NCBI RefSeq assembly: GCF_000308815.1
Contig: NZ_BAFX01000048.1
Location: 28,904 to 92,903 of the forward strand
DNA: 64,000 bases
Reading direction: 5' to 3'
Source of the DNA: Nocardia concava NBRC 100430
Lineage (GTDB): Bacteria > Actinomycetota > Actinomycetes > Mycobacteriales > Mycobacteriaceae
This document shows, piece after piece, positions 27,115 to 35,436 of the stretch. The translations under genes and the position numbers were made by a program. Each line of letters begins with the position of its first letter. Position 1 is the stretch's first letter. The notes under the pieces are model-generated. The model saw only the letters and a list, made by a program, of their open reading frames with translations, searched no databases and had not been told where the DNA came from.

Positions 27115-27128
27115 TGACGATGCCGTCA
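27115..27128. promoter_or_regulatory. TetR operator copy 3 (TGACG-ATGC-CGTCA)
   Basis: The same 5-bp arms and 4-bp spacer as the two sites at 21.1 kb, lying in the 108-bp gap between the hydroxylase stop and the MMPL start, so the exporter probably has its own promoter under the same repressor. Confidence 0.65.
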
Positions 27129-27207
27129 GAGCCGGTGTTAAGGTAGCGAAATTATGCGTGATCGCTACCGCTAGACCCCTTGTCGACGTCTGGGTAGGAG
27201 GAATCGC

Positions 27208-29427
27208 ATGTCTCGCTATCTGTTCGCTCTGGGCCAGTTCGTGGCCCGTCGCCGCTGGTGGATGGTGGCGGTCTGGGTCGTCCTGCTGATCGGCGCGATC
27301 ACCTTCGCCGCGAGCACCGGCGGCAAGACCAACGACAACTTCACCGTCCCCGGCACCGAGTCACAGGATGCGGTGTCGCTGCTGCAGGACCGGCTGCCCG
27401 CCTTCAGTGGCGCGCAGATGCAGGTTGTGTTCGGCGCGCCGGGCATGGTCAAGGTGACCGATCAGCGGGTCACCGCCGAGATCGAGCAGGTGATGACCGG
27501 CCTGAAGGGGCTGCCGCAGGTCGCGGCCGTGGTCGATCCGTTCCAGTCGCAGGCCGTGTCACCGGATCAGCGGGTGGCGCTGGGCAGCGTGCAGTTCGCG
27601 GTATCGGCCGGAGAGGTCGAGCAGAGCACCCTCGATGCGGTGACCCGGGTCGCGGATCAGGCAAGGGACCAGGGGCTGCAGGTGGAGTTCGCCGGTGGCG
27701 TCTATCCGGGGTTCTCCGCCGAAATCCCGCACACCCCTGAGATTCTCGGCATCATCGCGGCCTTCGTCATCCTGCTGGTCACCTTCGGCGCGGTCGTCGC
27801 CGCGGGTCTGCCGATCGTCACCGCGTTGGTCGGGGTGGGCATCGGGCTCACCGGCATCCTCGGCATCGCCGCCTTCGTCGACGTCCCTTCGGCCGCGACC
27901 TCGCTGGCGCTGATGCTGGGCCTGTCGTGCGGCATCGACTACGCGCTGTTCATCCTGTCGCGGCACCGCCACCACATCGTGCTGGGAATGACTGCGGCGG
28001 AATCGATTCCGCTGGCCGTGGGCACCGCGGGCAGTTCGGTGGTGTTCGCGGCGGTCACGGTCATCATCGCGCTGTGCGGGCTGTCGGTCGCGGGCATCCC
28101 GTTCCTCACCGTCATGGGCCTGACCGCGGCGGGCGCGGTCCTGGTGGCCATGCTCGTCGCCCTGACACTGCTGCCCGCGTTGCTGTCGTTCGCCGGCGGC
28201 CTGGTCGCCAAGTTCATTACTCCGCCGTTGCAGCCGGGCAAGCCCGAAGAGGTGGCGCGGATTGCCGCCTACGAGCCCGAACGCACCTGCGGGCACGCCT
28301 GGGGACGGTTCGTCACCCGATTCCGCATCCCATTGCTGGTGGCCGGTGTCGCCGTGCTGGCGGTCCTGGCCGTTCCGGCCACACGCATGGATCTCGGCTT
28401 GCCCAGCGGTGCCACACAAGCCGAATCGAGCACGGCGCGTAAGGCTTACGACCTGGTGAGCGGATCGTTCGGCGCGGGTTTCAACGGCCCGCTGCTGGTG
28501 GTCGCCGACCTCTCGCACGCCACGTCCGGCGACGTGGTGCAGACCCTGATCGGGCGCTTGCAGCACGAACCCGGCGTCGCGGTCGTGCAGCCCGCGGCCT
28601 CGGGCAACGGGATGGTGCTGATCCAGGTCGTGCCCAAGACCGGCCCCACCGATTCCGCGACCGACGACCTGGTGAACCGACTGCGCGACGACCGCGCCGC
28701 CATCGAGAACGGCACGGGCGCAACCTATCTGGTCGGCGGCACCACGGCCGCGAACATCGACACCTCCAAGCGACTGGGCGAGGCGCTGCCGGTCTTCCTG
28801 GTGGTCGTCGTCGGCTTGGCGCTGGTGCTGCTGACCATCGCCTTCCGCACCATCCTGGTGCCGCTCACCTCGATCGCCGGCTTCATCCTGTCGGTCTTCG
28901 CCTCCCTCGGCGTACAGGTGGCGGTCTTCCAATGGGGCTGGGGCGCAAGCCTTCTCCACATCACCAAGGGCCAGACGCTGAGCTTCCTGCCGATCATCAC
29001 CCTGGCCATCATCTTCGGCCTCTCCAGCGACTACCAGATCTTCGTCGTCTCCCGAATCAAGGAAGAATTCACCCGCACCGGCGACGCCATCACCTCGGTC
29101 CAGAACGGCGTCGCCCACTCCGCCCGCGTGGTCACGGCAGCCGCTCTGATCATGTTCGCCGTCTTCGTAGCCTTCACCACCGTCGACAGCCCGATCGTGC
29201 GCCCCCTGGCCTTCACCCTCGCCATCGGAGTCCTACTGGACGCCTTCATAGTCCGCCTCACCCTCGTCCCCGCAATCACCGCCCTCATCGGCACCCGCAT
29301 GTGGTACCACCCCCGCTGGTTCGCCCGCTACGTCCCCGACCTCGACATCGAGGGCGTCGAACTCGAAAACCGTTTCGCCCCGGAGGCGGAATCCGCTGCG
29401 CCACAGCAGGTCCCCGAGTTCTCCTGA
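27208..29427 (+). CDS. MMPL-family RND transporter
   Basis: A 739-residue membrane protein of the MMPL family with the standard two-fold repeat: TM1 near residue 17 (WMVAVWVVLLIGAITFAA), a periplasmic domain, TM2-6 (about 180-340, including LMLGLSCGIDYALFILSRHR), TM7 near 380, a second periplasmic domain and TM8-12, with SSDYQIFVVSRIKEEF in the second half matching the DY motif that carries protons. It starts at ATG 27208 after GGAGGAA. Cargo is unknown; the shared operator suggests export of an aromatic or acyl compound handled by the upstream operon. Confidence 0.9.
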   Translation: MSRYLFALGQFVARRRWWMVAVWVVLLIGAITFAASTGGKTNDNFTVPGTESQDAVSLLQDRLPAFSGAQMQVVFGAPGMVKVTDQRVTAEIEQVMTGLKGLPQVAAVVDPFQSQAVSPDQRVALGSVQFAVSAGEVEQSTLDAVTRVADQARDQGLQVEFAGGVYPGFSAEIPHTPEILGIIAAFVILLVTFGAVVAAGLPIVTALVGVGIGLTGILGIAAFVDVPSAATSLALMLGLSCGIDYALFILSRHRHHIVLGMTAAESIPLAVGTAGSSVVFAAVTVIIALCGLSVAGIPFLTVMGLTAAGAVLVAMLVALTLLPALLSFAGGLVAKFITPPLQPGKPEEVARIAAYEPERTCGHAWGRFVTRFRIPLLVAGVAVLAVLAVPATRMDLGLPSGATQAESSTARKAYDLVSGSFGAGFNGPLLVVADLSHATSGDVVQTLIGRLQHEPGVAVVQPAASGNGMVLIQVVPKTGPTDSATDDLVNRLRDDRAAIENGTGATYLVGGTTAANIDTSKRLGEALPVFLVVVVGLALVLLTIAFRTILVPLTSIAGFILSVFASLGVQVAVFQWGWGASLLHITKGQTLSFLPIITLAIIFGLSSDYQIFVVSRIKEEFTRTGDAITSVQNGVAHSARVVTAAALIMFAVFVAFTTVDSPIVRPLAFTLAIGVLLDAFIVRLTLVPAITALIGTRMWYHPRWFARYVPDLDIEGVELENRFAPEAESAAPQQVPEFS

Positions 29428-29943
29428 CGGCGAGAGGACCGGAAAGTCCTTGCTGACTTGGCGTGGTTGAATCTGCGCCGATCAGTTGCGAAGTCCTCCA
29501 ACTCCTCTCGGATAGCATCCAGATCCTATGCCCTCACGCAACGCCACTGGGGCAATCCCTGGCTGTTCGAGCGCGATTGGATCTGGGTGTGAGTGAACCT
29601 GGCAACGTTCGCACAAGTCGCTCACCAAAAGCGCTGCCGCCCGGAGCCGAACCTGCGACCTGGGGATTAGAAGTTCCTCCCCTCGAAACACTGTCCTGAC
29701 CTGGGTATATGCTGCTTATGGGGGAGTGAAACGTGAAATCCCTAGGTGAATCGCCCCCGTCCTGTTCGATCTTGAGGATCGGGTGTACAGCCCGGTTACC
29801 GATTCCCACACTGTCCAGATGAGCCTGCGTCGATCTGACGTACTTATGCGCCGGTTCCGGTAGCCGATCGGTCAGCGCATACCGTCCGCGGCTGAGTAGT
29901 TCTGCGGTACCAATACCGTACTCGGGCCGGAATTATCCGGTGC
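29428..29943. other. Intergenic region carrying the left end of the putative element
   Basis: No supported gene in 516 bp. It contains the tRNA-derived repeat at 29590-29673, and must hold the promoter of the membrane-protein gene at 29944. Composition is less GC-rich than the operon before it. Confidence 0.6.
29590..29673. repeat. Putative att site: copy of the tRNA-Arg 3' half and flank
   Basis: Aligns without gaps to 36153-36236 (73 of 84 bases identical). The match covers the tRNA anticodon loop to 3' end plus about 42 bp beyond it. The exact part includes GAACCTGCGACCT and GGGATTAGAAG. The acceptor-stem portion has most of the changes, so this copy could not make a tRNA. It lies on the side the tRNA 3' end points to, as expected for the far attachment site of an integrated element. 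Confidence 0.8.
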
Positions 29944-30324
29944 ATGACGATCGATCTCGATGCGGCCGACGACCGCGCACCTTCCGCGCGACGAACCTTC
30001 CTGAGAGTGGTTGACGCTCTCGTAGGGTTCGCACTGTACGTCGTTGCAGTGTTACTCGGGCTGACTGCGGGCTATGCCGTGATGTACGGGCTCCTGGCCG
30101 ATCCATGCCCGAACAACGCTAGCTGCGATCAGGACTACGTTGGCTGGGGCATCGTAGTGTGCTGGGGCGGAACGATTCTCGCGCTGGCGACAAGCTTGGC
30201 GATGCTCGTTCGGGCAGCTGCTACGCGTAGATGGATGTGGTACTGGCCGGTGGTTGCCATTGCCGTCATCTACGCCAGCTCATTCGGCGGCATCGCCCTC
30301 GCCGGACTGCTGTCCGCCCGATGA
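29944..30324 (+). CDS. Small membrane protein
   Basis: A 126-residue protein with three hydrophobic helices: about residues 22-48 (VVDALVGFALYVVAVLLGLTAGYA), 69-90 (GWGIVVCWGGTILALATSLAML) and 100-122 (WPVVAIAVIYASSFGGIALAG). Two Cys in a loop (PCPNNASCDQD) could form a disulfide on the outer face. The family is not recognised. It is the first gene inside the putative element, oriented away from its other main genes. Confidence 0.65.
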   Translation: MTIDLDAADDRAPSARRTFLRVVDALVGFALYVVAVLLGLTAGYAVMYGLLADPCPNNASCDQDYVGWGIVVCWGGTILALATSLAMLVRAAATRRWMWYWPVVAIAVIYASSFGGIALAGLLSAR

Positions 30325-30403
30325 GGGCGTGCACGCCTCGATCGAAGGAAGGCTGCCTGGTCGGAAACGGCTCTGTTCCCCAGACATGCCAAAAGCCACG
30401 TGA

Positions 30404-30784
30404 GGCACATCTGGAGCGCGCTCATCGATTCGCATCTCGATAGACCTCTGGCTATCCTTCTACTCGGAAGCATCTCACTACTTGAAAGCGCCCGGTGCAC
30501 ACGACTTGTCTAGGTGTAGCCGGAAATTTGAAAAATCCGGCCGGAACCAAAAATACTGCACTCCTGGATGTCGGAGAGGAAGTCTCCGAAATGGGCGACC
30601 GATGGAATTATGTCGGCAACGCGGCTTGGAATATGAAATTTCGAGAAGCGATCAGAAATTCTGCACCCCAGGTTGTCGTGAAGCTGCGCTTGGTTACGTC
30701 CTTGATCGTCAGTCGACGTTTGTTTGCGAGACCTGCGGGAATGAAGGATTACAGACCATCGGCTGGTATAACGGCCTACTTTAA
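30404..30784 (+). pseudogene. Zinc-ribbon-like reading frame, probably a fragment
   Basis: The frame is open from 30404, with no good start (TTG 30482 is the only candidate before the motifs). It encodes two tandem copies of a Zn-finger-like motif: SRKFEKSGRNQKYCTPGCR and EYEISRSDQKFCTPGCR, then CETCGNEG. The C-x3-C knuckles after K-Y/F-C repeat at about 38 residues. The second motif suggests that this frame, not the overlapping ones, was coding. It then stops, and a coiled-coil frame continues in another phase, so a decayed gene is likely. Confidence 0.35.
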
Positions 30785-30800
30785 GTTCCGCGAGCGAAGC

Positions 30801-31019
30801 ATGAATCTACGGCAAACGGCAGATGCTATGGACCAAGAAATGCAAGCTCTAATTTTAACAATCAGGAGGTACAAGGGCAAAAATCCGCGCGCAGCCGAGG
30901 TGGAGTTCGCCGAGGAAATCGAGCGACTGAAGGAGGATCAGCGAAAGCGTGAGCAGCAAGTGCCTATCGATTGTTTTCGCGAGTCCACACGCAGGGGAAC
31001 GAGCCACGTGGCCTTCTGA
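30801..31019 (+). CDS. Small coiled-coil reading frame
   Basis: A 72-residue frame from ATG 30801: charged helix QTADAMDQEMQALILTIRRY, then AAEVEFAEEIERLKEDQRKRE. It may be the C-terminal part of the zinc-ribbon gene just upstream, displaced by a frameshift, or a small independent protein. The ribosome-binding site is weak. The 31020-31165 gap to the lipoprotein gene holds nothing recognisable. Confidence 0.3.
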   Translation: MNLRQTADAMDQEMQALILTIRRYKGKNPRAAEVEFAEEIERLKEDQRKREQQVPIDCFRESTRRGTSHVAF

Positions 31020-31165
31020 GGAGGTTGATCTCCGCCCGGTCGCCAGCCTGCACGACATTCGGCTACAGCGCACGCGCCGTCGCGGTCTCAGTGCCTTCGA
31101 CAACACCCGCAGGGGTCGGCCACCCTTGCCAAGACCTTGACGCAGGACACTCCCAAGGGACTTCG

Positions 31166-31672
31166 TTACTGTGCAGGCGGCAAGTAACTTTGCAGCGCGG
31201 TTGCGATTCGTGTCGCCACTGCACACGGGTCTTCGTCCTTGTAAAAGGAGTTTGTGACGGTGAAAACGACGTCTGAGCCGCGGGTCTTGAGCTGAACCGC
31301 GCACATGAAGGCTGCGCTGTTTCCTTTGACGTGGTAGATGTGACCTGTGTACGCCCCGACGGTGGTGTCGGTTGGGTCTTCAGCCTTCACCTTCCAGTCC
31401 GCGTTGTGGTCCTTGGTGATGTACTCGACCTGCAACTCGTAGAGGCTCGGTCCACTCCAAATGCACAAGCTCCCAGGGAAGTCCTGCTTGGCTTTGCGGG
31501 TCATCCCGACGCCCTGTAGCGCGGACTCAGGGAAGGCGGTGCAGGGATCCCACTTCGGTGCCTCAGCTGATGACGCCGAGTCGGTTGATCGCCCACACCC
31601 GCTCGAGAGCAATGCGATCGCCGTGACGGCTGCGAAGGCAGTCGCTGTTCGGGCAGACGATTTGGCGATCAT
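31166..31672 (-). CDS. Lipoprotein resembling DUF3558-type proteins
   Basis: A 168-residue lipoprotein: signal SSARTATAFAAVTAIALLSSGC with the modified Cys at about residue 25, then WDPCTAFPESALQGVGM, two further Cys (LCIWSG, MCAVQL) and a final DPCAVATRIATALQSYLP. The WDPC...P opening and terminal DPC...A helix are typical of mycobacterial/nocardial DUF3558-like lipoproteins. ATG 31672 is 4 bp after the stop of the upstream 847-residue gene, so it is the last gene of that operon. An immunity or chaperone role for the upstream protein is a guess from position only. Confidence 0.75.
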   Translation of the reverse strand: MIAKSSARTATAFAAVTAIALLSSGCGRSTDSASSAEAPKWDPCTAFPESALQGVGMTRKAKQDFPGSLCIWSGPSLYELQVEYITKDHNADWKVKAEDPTDTTVGAYTGHIYHVKGNSAAFMCAVQLKTRGSDVVFTVTNSFYKDEDPCAVATRIATALQSYLPPAQ

Positions 31673-31676
31673 GTTC

Positions 31677-34220
31677 TCACTCCCACTTGTTGGCGGACGC
31701 TGGTGCTGCTCCTGCCCGCAGCACTGGGATGTACAGCTCGCTGCCGGGCTGCACCATCTTGCCTCCGAAGATCTTCTGATCGACGACGTTGCTTCCGGCG
31801 CGCGAATCGTCCATGTACTGCTGCAGTCGATCCGGGTCCATGCCATGCTGCTCGAGAATCTGTGGAATCTTCGTGGCAGCACTGTCTTTCACTTGGCTGA
31901 ACGGTAGCAACGAGGTGCCGTCGGAGAGATTGTGCGGCAGGGTAGCTGGATCGATTCGGCCGCTGTCGACGAGCGATTGCAGCATGACGTAACGGTGCGC
32001 TGCAGTATCGCGTTCGTCGGTTTGCAGCGCGCTGAGGTCGACGAGAGTGCCATCCGGCTTTTCGAAGTTCAAAACGGGGTACGACAGTTTTGGCGAGTCG
32101 TTGAGCGCATTGATAGTGGGGTCTTTCAGGTATGCCTCCATGGTGTTCACCAGCGGCATCACGAGTTTCTTGCCGGGTACCTCGTCGAGGGCGATGTCGA
32201 CGCCGGTGCTGACGGCGGCGTTGAAGAACTCCTTGGCACCCATGAAGGTGGCACCGTAGGTTTCCTTGCGATGGTTGGCAGCGGTTTGGTCGTCGTAGTG
32301 GTGCAGGCCGATGTCGGCGGCGAGGCCGCCCTCGACGAGTCCACGGAGTCGCCCGGAATATAGGGCGAGGTCGTTGCCGCCTTCGCCGAGAGCGAATGAC
32401 TTGTCGAACTCGTACGCTTGGGCGATCGCCGCGCCATTGAGGATGCCCGCGGCCTTCGGGTCGCCGTCCGCCAGAGTGAAGATTCGGGTGGCTTCCACGG
32501 GGTTGAGGTTTCCGAATCCATGTGTGCCGACGAGTTTTTCGTCGACACCAGCCATGTTTCCTACGTAAGGGGATAGGGCTTCAGCGACGTAGCGCATCGA
32601 GGTGTTCTTATCGTTGAACAGCGCGTTGAAGGTGTTGGCGCCGTCGGGGGATTTCGTCGAGGAGACGATGTCGGCTAGCGCGCGTGCGCTCTTGCCAGCG
32701 CGGTTCGCTTCGTCGAGTTGGTGCTGATAGTTCGGGTCACCCTGCGGTACATCGACTTTGGCATCCTGGGTGATCCAGTCGAACATCTTGTTCATCGGCG
32801 AGTTCTCGACGCCGTTGGGCCAGTCGTATCTGATCAGCTCGGTCATGGTGGAGTCGCGGTGGTAATCCGCACCAAGCTGAGCTGGGGTGCCGTCGCCCGT
32901 GATGATGATCGAAGTGGCGTCAACGTTGCGGGTGCCGATATCGACGATGTTGCTGATCGACTTGTCCAACTCCCACTTGCCAGTCGGAAGGGTAAGGCCG
33001 CCATCACCATTGGCGTTGACGATTGCAGCGAGCTGTCCGCCCTGCCGATAGAGCTCGGTGGATAGCTTGGTACCCGGAGTGCAGTTGGTATCGGCAACGT
33101 CCAAGGCTGATGTCAGGCGCTGCAGATTCTCGTAATACTTTGTCTGCGCCCGGTATTGGCCGAGATCGTTGGGGTCCGGAAAGCGGCTCGTGTTCGAATC
33201 AGGCATGAAACCGGCATGGTCAGGCTGTTGGTCGTTGGGACCGACATTGACTCGGCTGGAGATGATGTCCTGGTAAGCCTGCGGGAGTTGTTCGTAGCCG
33301 CCGTCGACTTGCTTGCCGTCGGCCTTGACGCCCTTAACGTGCTCGTTCGATAGCAGCATGAACGAGTTGCCTAGCTCCTGTGCGTACTTCTGACCTTCCG
33401 GGCCTTGGGCGCGGAGTTGTTCGCTGAGCTTCTCGAACCCTTCGGGTCCCGCTGCGTCGAGGAATTTCTGGGTAAATTCCAAAGTCGATGCTGGGACGAC
33501 GAGGGTTTCGCCGTTGCGTAGCTTTGCCAGATCCTCTGGAGATTGCTCGATCTGGTCAAGGATCTGGTCGATCTGACTCATGACCTCGGGAGGAATCTGG
33601 TCGGAGTCTTTGACCTTCTCTCCGAGTTCTTCACCGGATGCGGCGGTGACCGAGACCGGGCCCGTGCCGTTTCCGGCGTTGGGTAGTTGTTGAAAGGCTT
33701 CGTTGATGCCATTGGCGACGGCTTGGGCCATGGTCCCAGCATTGGTGAGGGCCGCCTTTAGGGACTTGGAGTATTCGTCGGCCTGCCGCTGCAATACAGC
33801 GAGCTTCACGGTGCCGTTGTCCTTGTCCGAGAGCGCACTCGCGATCTGCGCCAGCGACAGCACCACGTCGCCTTCCTCGCCGACCAGGTATTTCTCGGCT
33901 TCGATAGTGGTGACCAGTTGGGTTACTGACTTCTGAGCGAAATCCAGACCTTGCATGCCCACGGACACTGCGCCACCTGCGGTCTCGAGTGCCCCGACGG
34001 TCTTGTATCCCTCATCACGCACGGTCAGGCCTTTATCGCGGAGACCCGTGCCGAACTTGCCGACGATGTAGTCCACCGAGTTACCGACATTGGTTTGCAC
34101 GCCGTCGAGCTCGGTCTTGAGCTTGCCGGCCTGCTGGGTCCAGTAGGTTCCTTGGTCCGCAAGTGTGCTGAGCTGCCAGTTTTTGACCTCGGACACCTTG
34201 GGTGTCGGGGTATCCGTCAT
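31677..34220 (-). CDS. Large WXG-like, mostly helical putative type VII-exported protein
   Basis: 847 residues. The N-terminus (VKNWQLSTLADQGTYWTQQAGKLKTEL) has the W-x(n)-W helix pattern of WXG/PPE-like proteins and is followed by a ~200-residue helical, coiled-coil-like region. The remainder is long and Asp/Ala/Leu-rich (ALSPYVGNMAGVDEKLVG, VEATRIFTLADGDPKAAGILNGAAIAQAYEF), similar to actinobacterial proteins annotated as TPR-region or DUF6571 proteins. No signal peptide, membrane span or known toxin catalytic motif was seen. The ATG overlaps the stop of the small gene at 34217 (ATGA). Export through an ESX system is inferred from the N-terminus and neighbours. Confidence 0.65.
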   Translation of the reverse strand: MTDTPTPKVSEVKNWQLSTLADQGTYWTQQAGKLKTELDGVQTNVGNSVDYIVGKFGTGLRDKGLTVRDEGYKTVGALETAGGAVSVGMQGLDFAQKSVTQLVTTIEAEKYLVGEEGDVVLSLAQIASALSDKDNGTVKLAVLQRQADEYSKSLKAALTNAGTMAQAVANGINEAFQQLPNAGNGTGPVSVTAASGEELGEKVKDSDQIPPEVMSQIDQILDQIEQSPEDLAKLRNGETLVVPASTLEFTQKFLDAAGPEGFEKLSEQLRAQGPEGQKYAQELGNSFMLLSNEHVKGVKADGKQVDGGYEQLPQAYQDIISSRVNVGPNDQQPDHAGFMPDSNTSRFPDPNDLGQYRAQTKYYENLQRLTSALDVADTNCTPGTKLSTELYRQGGQLAAIVNANGDGGLTLPTGKWELDKSISNIVDIGTRNVDATSIIITGDGTPAQLGADYHRDSTMTELIRYDWPNGVENSPMNKMFDWITQDAKVDVPQGDPNYQHQLDEANRAGKSARALADIVSSTKSPDGANTFNALFNDKNTSMRYVAEALSPYVGNMAGVDEKLVGTHGFGNLNPVEATRIFTLADGDPKAAGILNGAAIAQAYEFDKSFALGEGGNDLALYSGRLRGLVEGGLAADIGLHHYDDQTAANHRKETYGATFMGAKEFFNAAVSTGVDIALDEVPGKKLVMPLVNTMEAYLKDPTINALNDSPKLSYPVLNFEKPDGTLVDLSALQTDERDTAAHRYVMLQSLVDSGRIDPATLPHNLSDGTSLLPFSQVKDSAATKIPQILEQHGMDPDRLQQYMDDSRAGSNVVDQKIFGGKMVQPGSELYIPVLRAGAAPASANKWE

Positions 34221-34522
34221 CGAGATCCGGCCTGGGTGATGTGAGTGCCGTTGATTCGATCCTGCGTCTCGAGGTCCTTGAGTCCAGAGTCAGTACGCAC
34301 GGCCAAGGTCCTGACCTTCTCGGTTGTCGCCCCTATGGCGGTCGTCGCATTCTGCGATCCAGTCACGCACGCGGCTTCGACTTTGGTTCCTGGCAGCACA
34401 CCCGCGACCGTTTGTACCTGTCCATCGGCACGGACGGTGTTGAGCGCGTCGGCCGAAGTGTTCATTGTCGTGATCAACGAACGCGTGCGCTCGGAATCGA
34501 CATAAATATCGTCGCTGGTCAT
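34217..34522 (-). CDS. WXG100/EspC-like small protein
   Basis: A 101-residue, largely alpha-helical protein of the size and hydrophobicity of type VII secretion substrates (EspC/DUF2580-like): IYVDSERTRSLITTMNTSADALNTV, a break, then ATTAIGATTEKVRTLAVRTDSGLKDLE. It lacks the WXG tripeptide; a YxxxE sequence (YVDSE) is near the N-terminus rather than at the usual C-terminal place. Its stop overlaps the start of the large partner gene, strongly suggesting the two proteins are made in step and may pair. Confidence 0.65.
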   Translation of the reverse strand: MTSDDIYVDSERTRSLITTMNTSADALNTVRADGQVQTVAGVLPGTKVEAACVTGSQNATTAIGATTEKVRTLAVRTDSGLKDLETQDRINGTHITQAGSR

Positions 34523-34600
34523 CGCAGATCCCCCCTGCGGGTCAGTCTGGTCGGTTTCCGCTGGATACTTTACGTGCTGGACAGATCGGAATCGATCTTG

Positions 34601-35050
34601 TCACCGCGGTCGCAGTGGGTGGTCGTCCTCATCCCAGTCCGGGGCGGCGATCCGGGACTTGCGACGGTACGGGTCGTCGTCTTCTTCCCAGGGGTCCTCA
34701 GTGACCGCCGGGCGAGGAAGGGAACGCTCCGGAGCATCGCCGAACTGCTCGACGATCTTCTCGATTCGTGGATCGGCCTGGACCGCGCGCAGCACGTCCT
34801 CCACGTCGGCCTGGGCGTTGTCATGGGCGAGATTGATCAACCGTGCAATCAGTGGGCCGAGGTAGCGGCCATTCGGAACGATGTTCTCGTCGAAGCTGAT
34901 CGCGATGACCTGACCGTTCGCCTTTACGTCGACGTACACGCCACCTTCTCGAAGCGATGCGTGTGCATTGCTCATCGCCTCGGCCGCCCGATCCATCTTC
35001 GTAGCCAAGGACTCGCTGTAACTCTGTGAACGCGGCTGTGGTGAACTCAC
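34601..35050 (-). CDS. YbaB/EbfC-like protein
   Basis: A 149-residue protein with the YbaB fold pattern: N-terminal helix, then GGVYVDVKANGQVIAISFDE (beta hairpin) and a long helix LGPLIARLINLAHDNAQADVEDVL, followed by an acidic Pro-rich tail (VTEDPWEEDDDPYRRK). Start GTG 35050 follows GAGGAGGGG, whereas the longer frame to 35110 has none. YbaB-like genes regularly precede WXG-like genes in actinobacterial type VII-related clusters. Probably first gene of the operon running to 31166; the gap to the next gene is 78 bp. Confidence 0.75.
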   Translation of the reverse strand: MSSPQPRSQSYSESLATKMDRAAEAMSNAHASLREGGVYVDVKANGQVIAISFDENIVPNGRYLGPLIARLINLAHDNAQADVEDVLRAVQADPRIEKIVEQFGDAPERSLPRPAVTEDPWEEDDDPYRRKSRIAAPDWDEDDHPLRPR

Positions 35051-35197
35051 CCGACCCCTCCTCGAGACAGTGTTCGGTAGGAATGTACGCAGTGCGCAGA
35101 ACATCTCCACGCCGGTCAGCGATGTAGAACGAAGAACCGAACGCTGATTGGTCGACTTGCCGAACGGCGCAGCAACACGCAGGACACGCGGTTGCTT

Positions 35198-35415
35198 CTA
35201 GAGTTTGTCTCCCAGCCGGGCCTTGCGGTGGGCGTCGCGGGCGCGGGTTTTGGCGGGGGTGCGGGCGTAGCGGCCGATCATCTGGGGGCGCCAGCCGACC
35301 AGCATCATGAGGTCTTGTTCCTGGCCGCCGTTCGCGAGCCAGTTGTGGGCGAAGAAGTGGCGGAGCTGATGGGGATGGAGGTGTTTGATGCCCGCAGCTT
35401 CGGCGCGTCGGGGCG
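35198..35415 (-). pseudogene. Tyrosine recombinase (integrase) C-terminal fragment
   Basis: Only the last ~72 residues of a phage-type integrase remain. They contain the catalytic HxxR box in LHPHQLRHFFAHNWLANGG, the following MLVGWRPQMIGRY with a candidate nucleophilic Tyr, and a basic tail. Upstream of about 35415 the frame loses similarity and runs into the Uma2 gene. The missing parts include the first catalytic Arg and the whole DNA-binding domain, so it cannot be active. It lies about 0.8 kb from the tRNA-Arg gene used as attachment site. Confidence 0.75.
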
Positions 35416-35436
35416 GGATTGCTGTGCGAACGGGCT

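Noticed and set aside
29590..29673. A second tRNA-Arg gene
   Set aside because: Only the 3' half matches, the acceptor segment is mutated, and there is no 5' half or D arm.
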